From positions 1-42,306 of the forward strand of contig JAGIBJ010000046.1 of assembly GCA_017744415.1 (NCBI GenBank): a DNA stretch of 42,306 nucleotides, given 5' to 3'. The translations under genes were made by a program, and so were the position numbers. Origin of the DNA: Solirubrobacteraceae bacterium (lineage in GTDB: Bacteria > Actinomycetota > Thermoleophilia > Solirubrobacterales > Solirubrobacteraceae). Of this stretch, positions 1 through 8,027 are shown in pieces. The notes beneath the pieces are model-generated. The model searched no databases, was not told the origin of the DNA, and saw only the letters and a program-made list of their open reading frames with translations. Each line of letters starts with the position of its first letter. The first letter of the stretch is position 1.

Positions 1-794
1 CCGCCCGGCGCGCCGTGGGCCTCCATGCCGACGGCGTCGATCACGGCATCAGGGCCGCGGCCGCTGGTCATGTCGCGCACGTAGGCCGCAGGATCGTCGA
101 GCTTGCTCACGTCGATCGCCGTGACGCCGTGAGAGCGAGCGCGTTCGAGGCGATCCGGCACGAGATCGAGGCCGTAGACGCGCTCGACGCCGAGGAACTG
201 CGCCACGCGCGTCGCCATCTCCCCGATCGGCCCGAGACCGATCACGGCCAGCGAACCGCCGACGGGCGGGCCCGCGTACTGCACCGCCTGCCAGGCGGTG
301 GGGAGCACGTCGGAGAGGAAGAGGTAGCGGTCGTCCGGCGCGCCCTCCGGCACCTTGATGGGCCCGTAGTGTGCTTGGGGCACGCGCAGGAACTCGGCCT
401 GGCCGCCGGGCACCTGGCCGTAGAGCTTGGTGTAGCCGAGCAGTGCGGCGCCCGAGTCGTGCTCGTGCACCTGGGTCGTTTCGCACTGGCTCTGCAGGCC
501 GTGGTCGCACATCCAGCAGTGGCCGCACGAGATGTTGAACGGCACCACCACGCGGTCGCCGATCTTCAGGTCGGGCACCTCGGAGCCGACGGCCTCGACG
601 ATGCCCATCGGTTCATGGCCGAGGATGTCGCCGGGATCGAGGAACGCGCCCAGCACCTCGTAGAGGTGAAGGTCCGAGCCGCAGATGCCGCTCGAGGTCA
701 CGCGGATGATCGCGTCGGTGGGCTCCTCGATGGTCGGGTCGGGGTGGGAGTCCACGCGGACGTCCCGTTTGCCGTGCCAGGTGAGCGCCTTCAT
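1..794 (-). CDS. Zinc-dependent alcohol dehydrogenase (MDR family), C-terminus off the window
   Basis: Oxidises an alcohol or aldehyde adduct with NAD(P); the substrate cannot be read from the sequence. About 264 N-terminal residues are present, starting with ATG at 794 (MKALTWHGKRDVRV). Visible are the catalytic-zinc segment GICGSDLHLYE followed by GHEPMG, the structural-zinc cysteine cluster CGHCWMCDHGLQSQC, and the Rossmann glycine motif GLGPIG near residue 190. The LFLSDVLPTAWQAV stretch before the Rossmann fold is typical of the threonine-dehydrogenase and glutathione-independent formaldehyde dehydrogenase-like branch. About 120-130 C-terminal residues should lie beyond base 1. It is divergent from the lipoprotein gene at 925. 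The family is certain, the substrate unknown. Confidence 0.93.
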   Translation of the reverse strand, partial: MKALTWHGKRDVRVDSHPDPTIEEPTDAIIRVTSSGICGSDLHLYEVLGAFLDPGDILGHEPMGIVEAVGSEVPDLKIGDRVVVPFNISCGHCWMCDHGLQSQCETTQVHEHDSGAALLGYTKLYGQVPGGQAEFLRVPQAHYGPIKVPEGAPDDRYLFLSDVLPTAWQAVQYAGPPVGGSLAVIGLGPIGEMATRVAQFLGVERVYGLDLVPDRLERARSHGVTAIDVSKLDDPAAYVRDMTSGRGPDAVIDAVGMEAHGAPG

Positions 795-924
795 GACCTC
801 AGTCAACGCCCGAGGCGACCGTCCCGGTGCGGACATCGCCGGGCGCCCGACCGCGGGCGCGACGACTCCCAGCCGCCGGGGTGCGACCGGGGCAATCTTG
901 GCGGGGGAGCGTACGGTGCGCACC

Positions 925-1353
925 ATGGTCTGCCGCGCCCCCGGAGGACGTTCAACGGGCGTCGTCTTGCTCGCCTTGGTGCTCGCCGGCTGTGGCGGAG
1001 ACATCAAGGCCGACGAGCTCGATCGCGCCGTGCAGACGGTCGGTTCCTACGCGGCGGAAGGCGCGCTGCTCGCCGACGGCGTGGCGCACGACCGTAGCCG
1101 GGCGACGTTCACTCGCGTGCAGGCGCGCACCCTCTCAGATCTCGCTGATCACGAGGCCGAGCGCCTCGCCGACAGCTCATCGAGCCCTGCGATGACGGGC
1201 CGCCGGCGCGATGCCATCCGGCTTGCCGAAGACGTGTCCGAGGCGGTGGGCGCGCTGCAGGTGCGCCCTGGCGACGAACCGGCGGGTGTCGCGGCCGCCA
1301 AGCGGCTGCGTGAGCTCGCCCACCGCGCCGACGTGCTCTCGGAGGCGCTGTGA
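925..1353 (+). CDS. Small lipoprotein of unknown function
   Basis: A 142-residue protein with a short basic start, a hydrophobic stretch (GVVLLALVLAGC) and a lipobox LAGC whose cysteine is residue 23, so it is probably a membrane-anchored lipoprotein facing outward. The mature part is mostly helical and charged, without a recognised domain. ATG at 925 is chosen because it puts the signal sequence at the N-terminus; a longer in-frame reading would bury it. The stop overlaps the GTG start of the metal transporter gene (GTGA), implying translational coupling and possibly an accessory role in metal uptake. The latter is inference. Confidence 0.78.
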   Translation: MVCRAPGGRSTGVVLLALVLAGCGGDIKADELDRAVQTVGSYAAEGALLADGVAHDRSRATFTRVQARTLSDLADHEAERLADSSSSPAMTGRRRDAIRLAEDVSEAVGALQVRPGDEPAGVAAAKRLRELAHRADVLSEAL

Positions 1354-2570
1354 AGAAGCTCCTCTCGCTCGCGCTCGGCATCATCGCCGCGATCGGCGGG
1401 TTCGTCGACATCGGCGACCTCGTCTTCACGATCCAAGCCGGCGCCACCTTCGGTTACCAGCTGCTCTGGGCCGTCCCGATCGGGGTGGTGGGCATCGTGA
1501 TCTTCGCCGAGATGTCGGGGCGGATCGCCGCGGTGGCCGGCAAACCCAACATGGACCTCGTCCACGATCAGTTCTCGCCCCGGCTCGGCAAGGCCACGCT
1601 CTGGGCATCACTCGTGCTCAGCTTCCTCACGCTGGCGGCTGAGCTCGGCGGCGTCGGCCTCGTGCTGAACCTCTTCTTCGACGTCTCCGACCAGTTCTTC
1701 ATGTTCGCCGGCACGGTCGTCCTCGTCGCCGTCGCCTACCTGCTGCCGTTCGGGGCGATCGAGCGCATCTTCGGCTACGGCGGCCTTTGCCTGCTCGTGT
1801 TCGCGGTGCTCGCGTTCGACCACGCGCCGAACTGGCAGGCGATCGGCAACGGCTTCGTCCCCGATCTGCAGTCGTCGTCGGAGTACTGGTACTTCGCCGT
1901 TGGCCTGATGGCGGCCGCCCTCATGCCGTACGAGATCTACTTCTACTCGTCGGGCGCCGTCGAGGAGGAGTGGGACGAGAGCAATCTCGGAGAGAACCGC
2001 TTCAACGCGATCGCCGGCTTCGGGCTCGGCGGGTTCGTCGCTCTGGCGCTCATCATCGCTGCGGCTGAGGTGCTGCAGCCCGCGGGCGTGGACCCGAGCT
2101 CGATCGGCACGACGCTGCTGACCGCCCAGATCCCGTACGGCGAGACGGGCCTCTTCCTCGCTGGCCTCGGCATCCTCTTCGCCGTCGGCGGCGCCTCGAT
2201 CGACACGTGCTTCTCAGCGGCCTACAACCTCGCCCAGTACAAGGGCTGGACGTGGGGCAAGCACCGCGGAGCGAAGGAGGCGCCCCGGTGGACCGTCACC
2301 TGGATCTTGCTGTTCCTCGGTGGCTACGCCGTCGTGGCGACGGGCGTCGATCCTGTGCAGCTCACCGAATACAGCGTGGTGCTCTCGGTGCTCGTCCTGC
2401 CGTTGACCTACTACCCGATCCTGCGCGCCTCGAACGATTCCGAGCTCATGGGGGAGCACGTCAGCGGAGCTGTGCTGCAGGGCGTCGGCTGGCTCTACTT
2501 CGTCCTGATCTGCGTGCTCGCGTTCGCGGCGCCCGTGCTCCTGCTCGCCACGAACGGCGGCGGGGGCTGA
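1350..2570 (+). CDS. NRAMP-family divalent metal transporter with altered metal-site motifs
   Basis: A 406-residue integral membrane protein with about 11 helices. The first helix carries DIGDLVFTIQAGATFGYQLLW, which aligns with the NRAMP TM1 signature (DPGN followed by IQAGA.FGY.LLW), so the fold assignment is good. The metal-binding residues differ: TM1 reads D20-I-G-D23 rather than D-P-G-N, and the TM6 motif reads M192-P-Y-E rather than M-P-H-N. The site is therefore more acidic than in Mn/Fe transporters. NRAMP relatives with changed sites are known to move Mg or Al, so the substrate should not be assumed to be Mn2+. It starts with GTG overlapping the lipoprotein stop. The protein ends in a short glycine tail. 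Confidence 0.87.
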   Translation: MKKLLSLALGIIAAIGGFVDIGDLVFTIQAGATFGYQLLWAVPIGVVGIVIFAEMSGRIAAVAGKPNMDLVHDQFSPRLGKATLWASLVLSFLTLAAELGGVGLVLNLFFDVSDQFFMFAGTVVLVAVAYLLPFGAIERIFGYGGLCLLVFAVLAFDHAPNWQAIGNGFVPDLQSSSEYWYFAVGLMAAALMPYEIYFYSSGAVEEEWDESNLGENRFNAIAGFGLGGFVALALIIAAAEVLQPAGVDPSSIGTTLLTAQIPYGETGLFLAGLGILFAVGGASIDTCFSAAYNLAQYKGWTWGKHRGAKEAPRWTVTWILLFLGGYAVVATGVDPVQLTEYSVVLSVLVLPLTYYPILRASNDSELMGEHVSGAVLQGVGWLYFVLICVLAFAAPVLLLATNGGGG

Positions 2571-2634
2571 TGCGACGGATCACCGCCCAGCCCGGACCGT
2601 GCCGCTGACGCCGACGGGGCGTAGCGTCGAACCC

Positions 2635-2820
2635 ATGACCTTCGACCCGAAGACCGAGCCCGGAGCCGAGAGTGGCGCGGAGGGCGACGCGAGTGCCGAC
2701 ACCAAGCTGCCGTTCGAGCCGCGGAAGGACGACCAGACGCCGATGGGCGACACGGATCAGCACAGCAAGGCCGACCACGACCAGGATCCGGCCGACGACA
2801 TCGTCGACGGTTCCGAGTAG
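2635..2820 (+). CDS. Small acidic hypothetical protein
   Basis: A 61-residue, very acidic and hydrophilic protein rich in Asp, Glu, Gln and Ser, without cysteines or hydrophobic segments, probably disordered. ATG at 2635 is preferred to an in-frame GTG-type start at 2599 because the upstream part looks like leader sequence. A segment reading PFEPRKDDQTPMGDTDQHS looks like a conserved core, but no function is recognised. It sits between the transporter and a receiver gene, all on the plus strand. Confidence 0.55.
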   Translation: MTFDPKTEPGAESGAEGDASADTKLPFEPRKDDQTPMGDTDQHSKADHDQDPADDIVDGSE

Positions 2821-2860
2821 CGGGCGCGTGCCCAGGCCTGGACGTCCGTAGGCTGCAGCC

Positions 2861-3268
2861 GTGGCGCGACCGCTCGTAGGCATGGTGGAAGACAACCCGG
2901 ACGATGTCGCGGCATTTCGGCGCGGGTTCGGCAAAGTCGCTGACCTCCGCATCTGGGAGAGCGGCGAGGCGCTGCTCGCATCCATCCTGGAGGAGTCGAC
3001 GCTGCTGGCCGACCTCGATCTGATCTTCCTCGATCTCGGGCTGCCGGGGATCGACGGCGTGCACGTCGCGCACACCATCCGCAGCGCGCCCGGAGGCAAC
3101 GAGTTGCCGATCGTCGTCCTCTCCGGTTCGCAGGCCGAATCCGACATCGTGCGCGCTCTCGAAGCCGACGTGACGGAGTACGAGGTCAAGCCGAACTCGC
3201 TCCGTGATCTGAAGCTGGTGGTTGCGCGGGCGATGGCCCTGATCGACACCAGCCCGGCCAGCGTCTAG
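2861..3268 (+). CDS. Single-domain response regulator (CheY/Rcp1-like)
   Basis: A stand-alone receiver of 135 residues. The acidic pocket is EDN/DD (residues 10-15), the phospho-acceptor is D58 in FLDLGLPGIDG, the switch serine is in VLSGS (about 88) and the conserved lysine is K110 in VKPN, so it should be phosphorylatable. No output domain follows. It starts with GTG. Its stop overlaps the stop of the convergent receiver gene at 3265 (shared CTAG). It shares the segment IWESGEA with the other receivers of this cluster, so they are probably paralogues that receive phosphate from the nearby phytochrome kinase (inferred from position). Confidence 0.9.
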   Translation: MARPLVGMVEDNPDDVAAFRRGFGKVADLRIWESGEALLASILEESTLLADLDLIFLDLGLPGIDGVHVAHTIRSAPGGNELPIVVLSGSQAESDIVRALEADVTEYEVKPNSLRDLKLVVARAMALIDTSPASV

Positions 3269-4575
3269 GCCGGATCCGCGGGCACCCACGGCGCCCGCGC
3301 GAGCGCCGTCATCGCTCGGAGGAGCAGCGCCTCGCCGTCCTCGCGGCGGTCCCACTCCGCGGCCGCCCAGGTGAATGGGGCGCGGTTGCCGAGCGCGCGG
3401 GCAATGGTGACGGCCAGCGTCTCCACCGCGCTGGCGTGGTCGTCGACGATCGCCACCCACCGCTCGTCTCCGGACGGGCTCAGGAGATCGTGGCCGTGTG
3501 CCCGCCACGCGTCGATGATGGCCAAGAGCTGCGCGTCGACCTTCACCGGCGAGGTCGCCTGCGCGCCGCCCGTCCCCGCGCCCACCAACGCGGGGAGCAC
3601 GACGGCCAGCGACAGCGGGCGTCCCGATCGCCGCGCTACTCCGAGCGCCTCATCGACGGCCTCACGCCACCACCGCCCGAGGGGCAGGTCGGCGACGGCG
3701 ACTTCCGCGCGTCGCGCGAGCTCGGCGACTCGGTCGATGCGCGTCAGTGCCTGGACCGCCGCACTGACGGCGCCGTGCACCTGCGCCTCGTCTTCGTCGG
3801 AGAGCGTGGCGGGCGACTCGACGCGCAGCACGCCGTGATGCGTGCCCAGCTGCGTGATCAGCGGGAGGAGCAGGACCGACTCGGGCTCCGGCGCCCCCGC
3901 CCCGGTGGGAGCTTTTGTGCGGCCGTCGCGCGCGACTCCCAGCACCTCGACGAACGTGTCCTTGCGCCCGGCGGTGAGCGCAGCGACGAGCAGGCGCTCG
4001 ACCCCCTGCGGATCGCTCGCGTTCGCGAGGCGCAGCGTGAGGCGCTGCAGCGCCTCGGCTCGCGTGCGCCCGGCGCGCTCGCGGAGGAGTTCCTCCTCGT
4101 AGCGCTCGCGCTCGGCATCGATCACGCTCTGGTCCGCGGCGGCGTGGCCGTCCGGCGCACGACTCGGCACCCGGAAGGTGGTCATCGCTCGGAAGAGCAT
4201 CCGCACGAGCGCGCGAAGCTCGCCGGTCGTACCCGGCTTGCTGAGGAACGCGCTCGCGCCCGCCGCGTAGCACCGGTCGACATCGGCTTGGCGTTCCGAG
4301 CCGCTCAGGATGAAGGCGGGCAGTGCGCGGGTGGTCGCGCCGCGCCGCAGCTGACGCACGAGGTCGGCGCCGTCCATGCCAGGCAGGTGCAGGTCGAGGA
4401 CGAGCACGTCGGGTAGGTCGTCGGCGTGCCCCTCGCGCAGAGCATCGAGCAGTGCCTCGGCGCTCGGCCACCGCACGACGGTCACGTCGGGCGCCTCTTG
4501 GGCGGCGAGGCGCGCGAACGCGGCGTGGTCGTCGTCGGAGTCCTCGACGAGCCCGACGACGGAGCCGCGCCTCAC
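3265..4575 (-). CDS. Receiver - coiled coil - GAF-like - degenerate GGDEF protein
   Basis: A 436-residue protein, last gene of the bacteriophytochrome operon. Residues about 5-125 are a complete receiver: EDSDDD pocket, phospho-acceptor D61 in VLDLHLPGMDG, SGS at 91-93 and K113 in SKPG. A charged helix (about 145-180, RERYEEELLRERAGRTRAEAL) follows, then a GAF-like region (about 180-300). The last 130 residues keep the layout of a diguanylate cyclase domain (ARRSGRPLSLAVVLP at its start, AEWDRREDGEALLLRAMTAL at its end), but the active-site GGDEF position reads SGDER (about 368-372), so catalysis is doubtful. GTG at 4575 overlaps the heme oxygenase stop. The GAF and GGDEF calls are from pattern alone. 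Confidence 0.82.
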   Translation of the reverse strand: MRRGSVVGLVEDSDDDHAAFARLAAQEAPDVTVVRWPSAEALLDALREGHADDLPDVLVLDLHLPGMDGADLVRQLRRGATTRALPAFILSGSERQADVDRCYAAGASAFLSKPGTTGELRALVRMLFRAMTTFRVPSRAPDGHAAADQSVIDAERERYEEELLRERAGRTRAEALQRLTLRLANASDPQGVERLLVAALTAGRKDTFVEVLGVARDGRTKAPTGAGAPEPESVLLLPLITQLGTHHGVLRVESPATLSDEDEAQVHGAVSAAVQALTRIDRVAELARRAEVAVADLPLGRWWREAVDEALGVARRSGRPLSLAVVLPALVGAGTGGAQATSPVKVDAQLLAIIDAWRAHGHDLLSPSGDERWVAIVDDHASAVETLAVTIARALGNRAPFTWAAAEWDRREDGEALLLRAMTALARAPWVPADPA

Positions 4576-5153
4576 TCGGCGACGGCGTCCGTACGCGCCA
4601 CGCCGCTGGTCTGCATCCATCGGGCGAGCGCTGCGAACGCATCGGCGGCGGCGCGCTGTGCCGGTGCGAGGCGCGGGCCACCGGCCTCGCGCTCGAGCAG
4701 GTCTTTCACCTGCCGCCATCGACCGGGCGTCGCGGCGCCCGCGCCAAAGAACGCCGCGCCGTGATCCGGGCCGTACCCAAGCGTCCGCTGCACGATGCGG
4801 CCGAGCACGGTGCCGCCGAGCGCCGAGCCCTCGACGACGTAGAGCAGGCCGTGCCGTGCCCCGTCGTCGGTGACTGCGGCGAGGTGCTCCATCACCGGGA
4901 TGGCTTCCGGGTCGGCGCCGAGCACCGTGAGGTCGGCGGCGAGCAGCGAGGTACGCGCGGGCGCATCCGCGAGGCCCGGCAGCGTGAGCTCGCCGAGCTC
5001 CTCCTCGACCGCGACGTGGAAGCCGTACAGGGCTGCGAGGAAGCGCGCATAGCCTTCGCGCGTTGCCAGGAGGGCCTCAGGATCGAGGCTCGCGTCGAGG
5101 GCCCCGTGCGCATCCTGCGTTGCGCTCCGGAGAGCCATGATCACGGCGCTCAT
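4572..5153 (-). CDS. bphO: Biliverdin-producing heme oxygenase
   Basis: Opens heme with O2 and electrons to give biliverdin IXalpha, CO and iron; biliverdin is the chromophore of the phytochrome encoded just upstream. The 193-residue protein has the family's normal length and all-helical character. The segment LRSATQDAHGALD places the proximal heme histidine at H16, and YVVEGSALGGTVLGRIV is the distal-helix glycine motif of heme oxygenases. It is the middle gene of the minus-strand operon: 30 bases after the phytochrome stop, with its own stop overlapping the next GTG. ATG at 5153 (MSAVIMALRS) is used; the in-frame ATG at residue 6 is an alternative. Confidence 0.93.
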   Translation of the reverse strand: MSAVIMALRSATQDAHGALDASLDPEALLATREGYARFLAALYGFHVAVEEELGELTLPGLADAPARTSLLAADLTVLGADPEAIPVMEHLAAVTDDGARHGLLYVVEGSALGGTVLGRIVQRTLGYGPDHGAAFFGAGAATPGRWRQVKDLLEREAGGPRLAPAQRAAADAFAALARWMQTSGVARTDAVAE

Positions 5154-5183
5154 GCCGGGGACCCTAGCGATCGCCCCACGGCA

Positions 5184-7484
5184 TCAGTTCGCGCTGAGCG
5201 TGAAGTAGAACGTCGATCCCTCGCCCTGTACCGACTCGGTCCAGATCGTGCCGCCGCCGCGCTGCACGATGCGGCGGCAGAGCGCCAGCCCGGCGCCGGA
5301 ACCGCCGCCGTAGGCGCCGACGGGATGGAGCCTGCGGAACAGCCCGAAGATCGTCTCTTGATGCTCGGTCGCGATCCCGATGCCGTTGTCGCGCACGAAG
5401 ATCACGTCGGGGTCGTGCTCGCTGCCTACGGGCACGTCGACTCGCGCGCGAGCGCCCGGCACCAGCGAGAGCGGTGCGGTGCCGACGTGGATCTCAGGCT
5501 GCCCGTCGTTGTACTTCAGCGCGTTCCAGACGAGGTTGTAGAGCACATGCCGCAGGCTGTCGGGATCCGCTTCGACCGTCGCGTCGTCGTAGGTGATGAC
5601 GGCGTCGTCGGCGCCACGGCCGATCAGGTCGCGCACCTCGTCGATCACGGCGCCGAGCTCCACGCGGCTGGCCTGGTGGGCGGCGTAGTCGAGCTTCGCG
5701 TACTCGAGCAACGAGTCGACGAGGGCGCCCATGTGCGAGGTGAGCCGCAGCACGGCGTGCAGCGACTCGGTGTCATCGTCGACGAGCCGCTCGGCCGCAT
5801 CCTCGAGGACGAGTTCCGAGTGGATCGCGATGTTGCGCACGGGCTGGCGAAGGTCGTGCGCGACGGAGTAGGCGAAGGCGTCGAGCTCCTCGTTCACGCG
5901 CGCGAGCTCGGCCGCGCGCACCTGGAGTTGCTCGGCTTGCCGGAGACCATAGGCGCCGATCGACGCGCGGAGCGAGCGAGCTGCATCGACCTGCGGGCGG
6001 TCCCACGGCCGGCTGCGGCCACGCACCTGCTCGGCCCATCGCTCGAACGACTCCCGCTCGCCGAGCTCGAGTTCACCATCGGGATCACGGCGGACGAGCC
6101 CACGGTCGCGGTTCGCCCAGGTCACGTGCTCGACGTGTTCGCCTCGCAACCAGATCACCCAGTGCGCGTGCCGCTGCGAGAGGCGCACGGCGAGCAGGCC
6201 GGAGGCGATGCCGGAGAGGTCGGCGAGCGCGGGGTCGAGGTCGGCGAGGTGATCGGTGACGACCGTGTCGTCGCCGGCTTTCGCAACCGCATCGAGAATG
6301 CGCTGCAGATCCGGCGCCGACGGGACCGCGCCCACGGTGCGCCGGCTGTCGTCCGCGAGCTCGAGGATCGCTCCGTCGGCGTTGACCAGTGCGAGGAGGG
6401 CGTCGGGAACCTCGGCGAGCCCATCGGTCGCGTTCGCCGCGGCAGCAAGGTGCGCCGACAACTCGGCCAGGTGATGCTCGATGCCGGCCTGCTGGGCCGT
6501 CTCCTCGAGCCGCTGCGCCGCCGCGATCTGCATCGACGTGAGGCGGCCGAGCACCTCGCACTGGCTCCGCAGCAGCATCGGCACCGCGTGGGCGCCGGAG
6601 TAATGGTGGGCCGAGAGCAGCCCCCACAGCCGTCCGTCAACGACGAGCGGGATCGACATCGAGGTCCGCGCCCCCATGTTGCGCAGGTAGCGCACGTGGA
6701 TCGGAGAGACCCCTCGAAGATCGGTGCCGGAGAGGTCGAGACGCTCCCCGGTGACGGGATTCACCTCGGGCAGGAGTGGCACGTCGCTGCGCCCACTGTC
6801 GCCGATCAACCGCACGCCAGCGGTCACGTAGAGCGCGCGTGCCTGCGCGGGGATGTCGGACTCGGGGAAGTGCAGGCCGAGGAATGGGGCGAGGTCGTCC
6901 GACGAACGCTCCTCGGCGACGATCACCCCGTGCCCGTCGTCCTCGAACCGGTACGCCCAGACGCGGTCGAAGCCGGTGAGCGCGTGGAGCAGCTCGGCGG
7001 CCTGCGCCGCGACGGCGTCGGCAGAGTCAGCGACCGAGAGGCGGCCTGCGGCGACCGACGCCTGCGCCGCTACCGCCACGGCGTCCGGCAGTGCATGCGC
7101 CGACGCTTCGAGTTCGAGTCCGAGCAGCCGCTCATCGGGGGAGAAGGCCTGCGCCATCAGCGTGCCGCCGGCGGTGGTCAACGCCGCCGGGCGCACGCTC
7201 GGCGGGCCGGTGCGCGGCAGCCGGCGGACATCGTCCGCGACGTCGGCCCCGAGGAGCTCGTCGAGCGTGCGGCCAAGGAGCGCGTCGGCCGGCTCGTCGC
7301 TCCCGAGGATCGCCGGCAGGTTCTCGCTGAGCTGCACGACGCGGCCATCGGCGAGGTCGATCACCGCGATCGCTCCGTGAGGCTGGACGCGGCCGGGGAG
7401 GTGGATCGGTTCGCGTTCGCAGTTGTCGAGGGTGACAGGCTCACCGAGGCCGAGCCATGGCGGATCGTGGCGGTTGGGGGACAC
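5184..7484 (-). CDS. bphP: Bacteriophytochrome histidine kinase
   Basis: A red/far-red photoreceptor kinase of about 766 residues with the order PAS-GAF-PHY-HisKA-HATPase. The bilin-attaching cysteine is C22 in LDNCEREPIHLPGRVQPHG, in the N-terminal position used by biliverdin-binding phytochromes. The GAF domain has the PESDIPAQARALY motif (counterpart of PASDIP). The kinase H-box is FAYSVAHDLRQPVRN with H543; the ATPase domain shows NLVWNALKYN (N-box), DNGIGI (G1) and GAGLALCRRIV (G2). GTG at 7484 is chosen because it leaves about 20 residues before the cysteine, as usual; a TTG at 7532 would add 16 unusual residues. It heads an operon with heme oxygenase and a receiver protein, and is divergent from a receiver gene at 7605. 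Confidence 0.95.
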   Translation of the reverse strand: MSPNRHDPPWLGLGEPVTLDNCEREPIHLPGRVQPHGAIAVIDLADGRVVQLSENLPAILGSDEPADALLGRTLDELLGADVADDVRRLPRTGPPSVRPAALTTAGGTLMAQAFSPDERLLGLELEASAHALPDAVAVAAQASVAAGRLSVADSADAVAAQAAELLHALTGFDRVWAYRFEDDGHGVIVAEERSSDDLAPFLGLHFPESDIPAQARALYVTAGVRLIGDSGRSDVPLLPEVNPVTGERLDLSGTDLRGVSPIHVRYLRNMGARTSMSIPLVVDGRLWGLLSAHHYSGAHAVPMLLRSQCEVLGRLTSMQIAAAQRLEETAQQAGIEHHLAELSAHLAAAANATDGLAEVPDALLALVNADGAILELADDSRRTVGAVPSAPDLQRILDAVAKAGDDTVVTDHLADLDPALADLSGIASGLLAVRLSQRHAHWVIWLRGEHVEHVTWANRDRGLVRRDPDGELELGERESFERWAEQVRGRSRPWDRPQVDAARSLRASIGAYGLRQAEQLQVRAAELARVNEELDAFAYSVAHDLRQPVRNIAIHSELVLEDAAERLVDDDTESLHAVLRLTSHMGALVDSLLEYAKLDYAAHQASRVELGAVIDEVRDLIGRGADDAVITYDDATVEADPDSLRHVLYNLVWNALKYNDGQPEIHVGTAPLSLVPGARARVDVPVGSEHDPDVIFVRDNGIGIATEHQETIFGLFRRLHPVGAYGGGSGAGLALCRRIVQRGGGTIWTESVQGEGSTFYFTLSAN

Positions 7485-7604
7485 CGCAGAGACGCTACTC
7501 GGGCCGCGGCCGCAAGACCCCCTGAACGTCAAGGTTTGCCGCGCAAAGCCGGACAGAGCGTGCCCAGGCGTGACGCTGATCGCCCGGTAGCCTCATGGTC
7601 GACC

Positions 7605-8006
7605 ATGCAGGTGGATCGGGCGACCATCGGATTCGTTGAAGACAGCGACGACGATTTCGCGCTGCTGTCGCGCGTCTTTTCCGAGGCCTGGAACCTGCAC
7701 CGGTGGTCGACCGGCGAGTCGGCGGCTCAGGCGTTCACCGGGCCTGCTCCTCATGCCGCGGGCGTGGAGGTCTTGCTCGTCGACCACGATCTCCCGGGCA
7801 TGGACGGCGTCGCCGTGATCGAGCACGTCCGCGCGTGCATGGGCGCGAACTCGCCGCTCGTGTGCATGGTGTCGGGTACCGGCCGGCCCGGCATCAGCGA
7901 GTCGGCGCTGGCCGCTGGCGCCGACGCGTTCTTCGCGAAGCCGAACAGCGTCTCCGGGCTCCGGGAGCTGGCGGCAGCCGTCGCGGCCCTCGCTGCCGCC
8001 CGCTGA
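7605..8006 (+). CDS. Single-domain response regulator (CheY/Rcp1-like)
   Basis: A 133-residue stand-alone receiver divergent from the phytochrome gene, with about 120 bases between the two starts. It has the pocket EDSDDD (12-17), phospho-acceptor D60 in LLVDHDLPGMDG, a switch serine in MVSGT and K112 in AKPN. The segment LHRWSTGESA matches the same place in the other receivers of the cluster. ATG at 7605 gives a compact receiver. The shared promoter region makes co-regulation with the phytochrome likely (inference). Confidence 0.9.
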   Translation: MQVDRATIGFVEDSDDDFALLSRVFSEAWNLHRWSTGESAAQAFTGPAPHAAGVEVLLVDHDLPGMDGVAVIEHVRACMGANSPLVCMVSGTGRPGISESALAAGADAFFAKPNSVSGLRELAAAVAALAAAR

Positions 8007-8027
8007 CCGAATCGCCGCCGCGGAGAC

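Noticed and set aside
4323-8006. A 1227-codon open frame on the plus strand opposite the phytochrome operon
   Set aside because: It is a GC-rich antisense shadow with Arg/His/Asp-rich, domain-free sequence. Only its last 134 codons (from 7605) are a real receiver gene.
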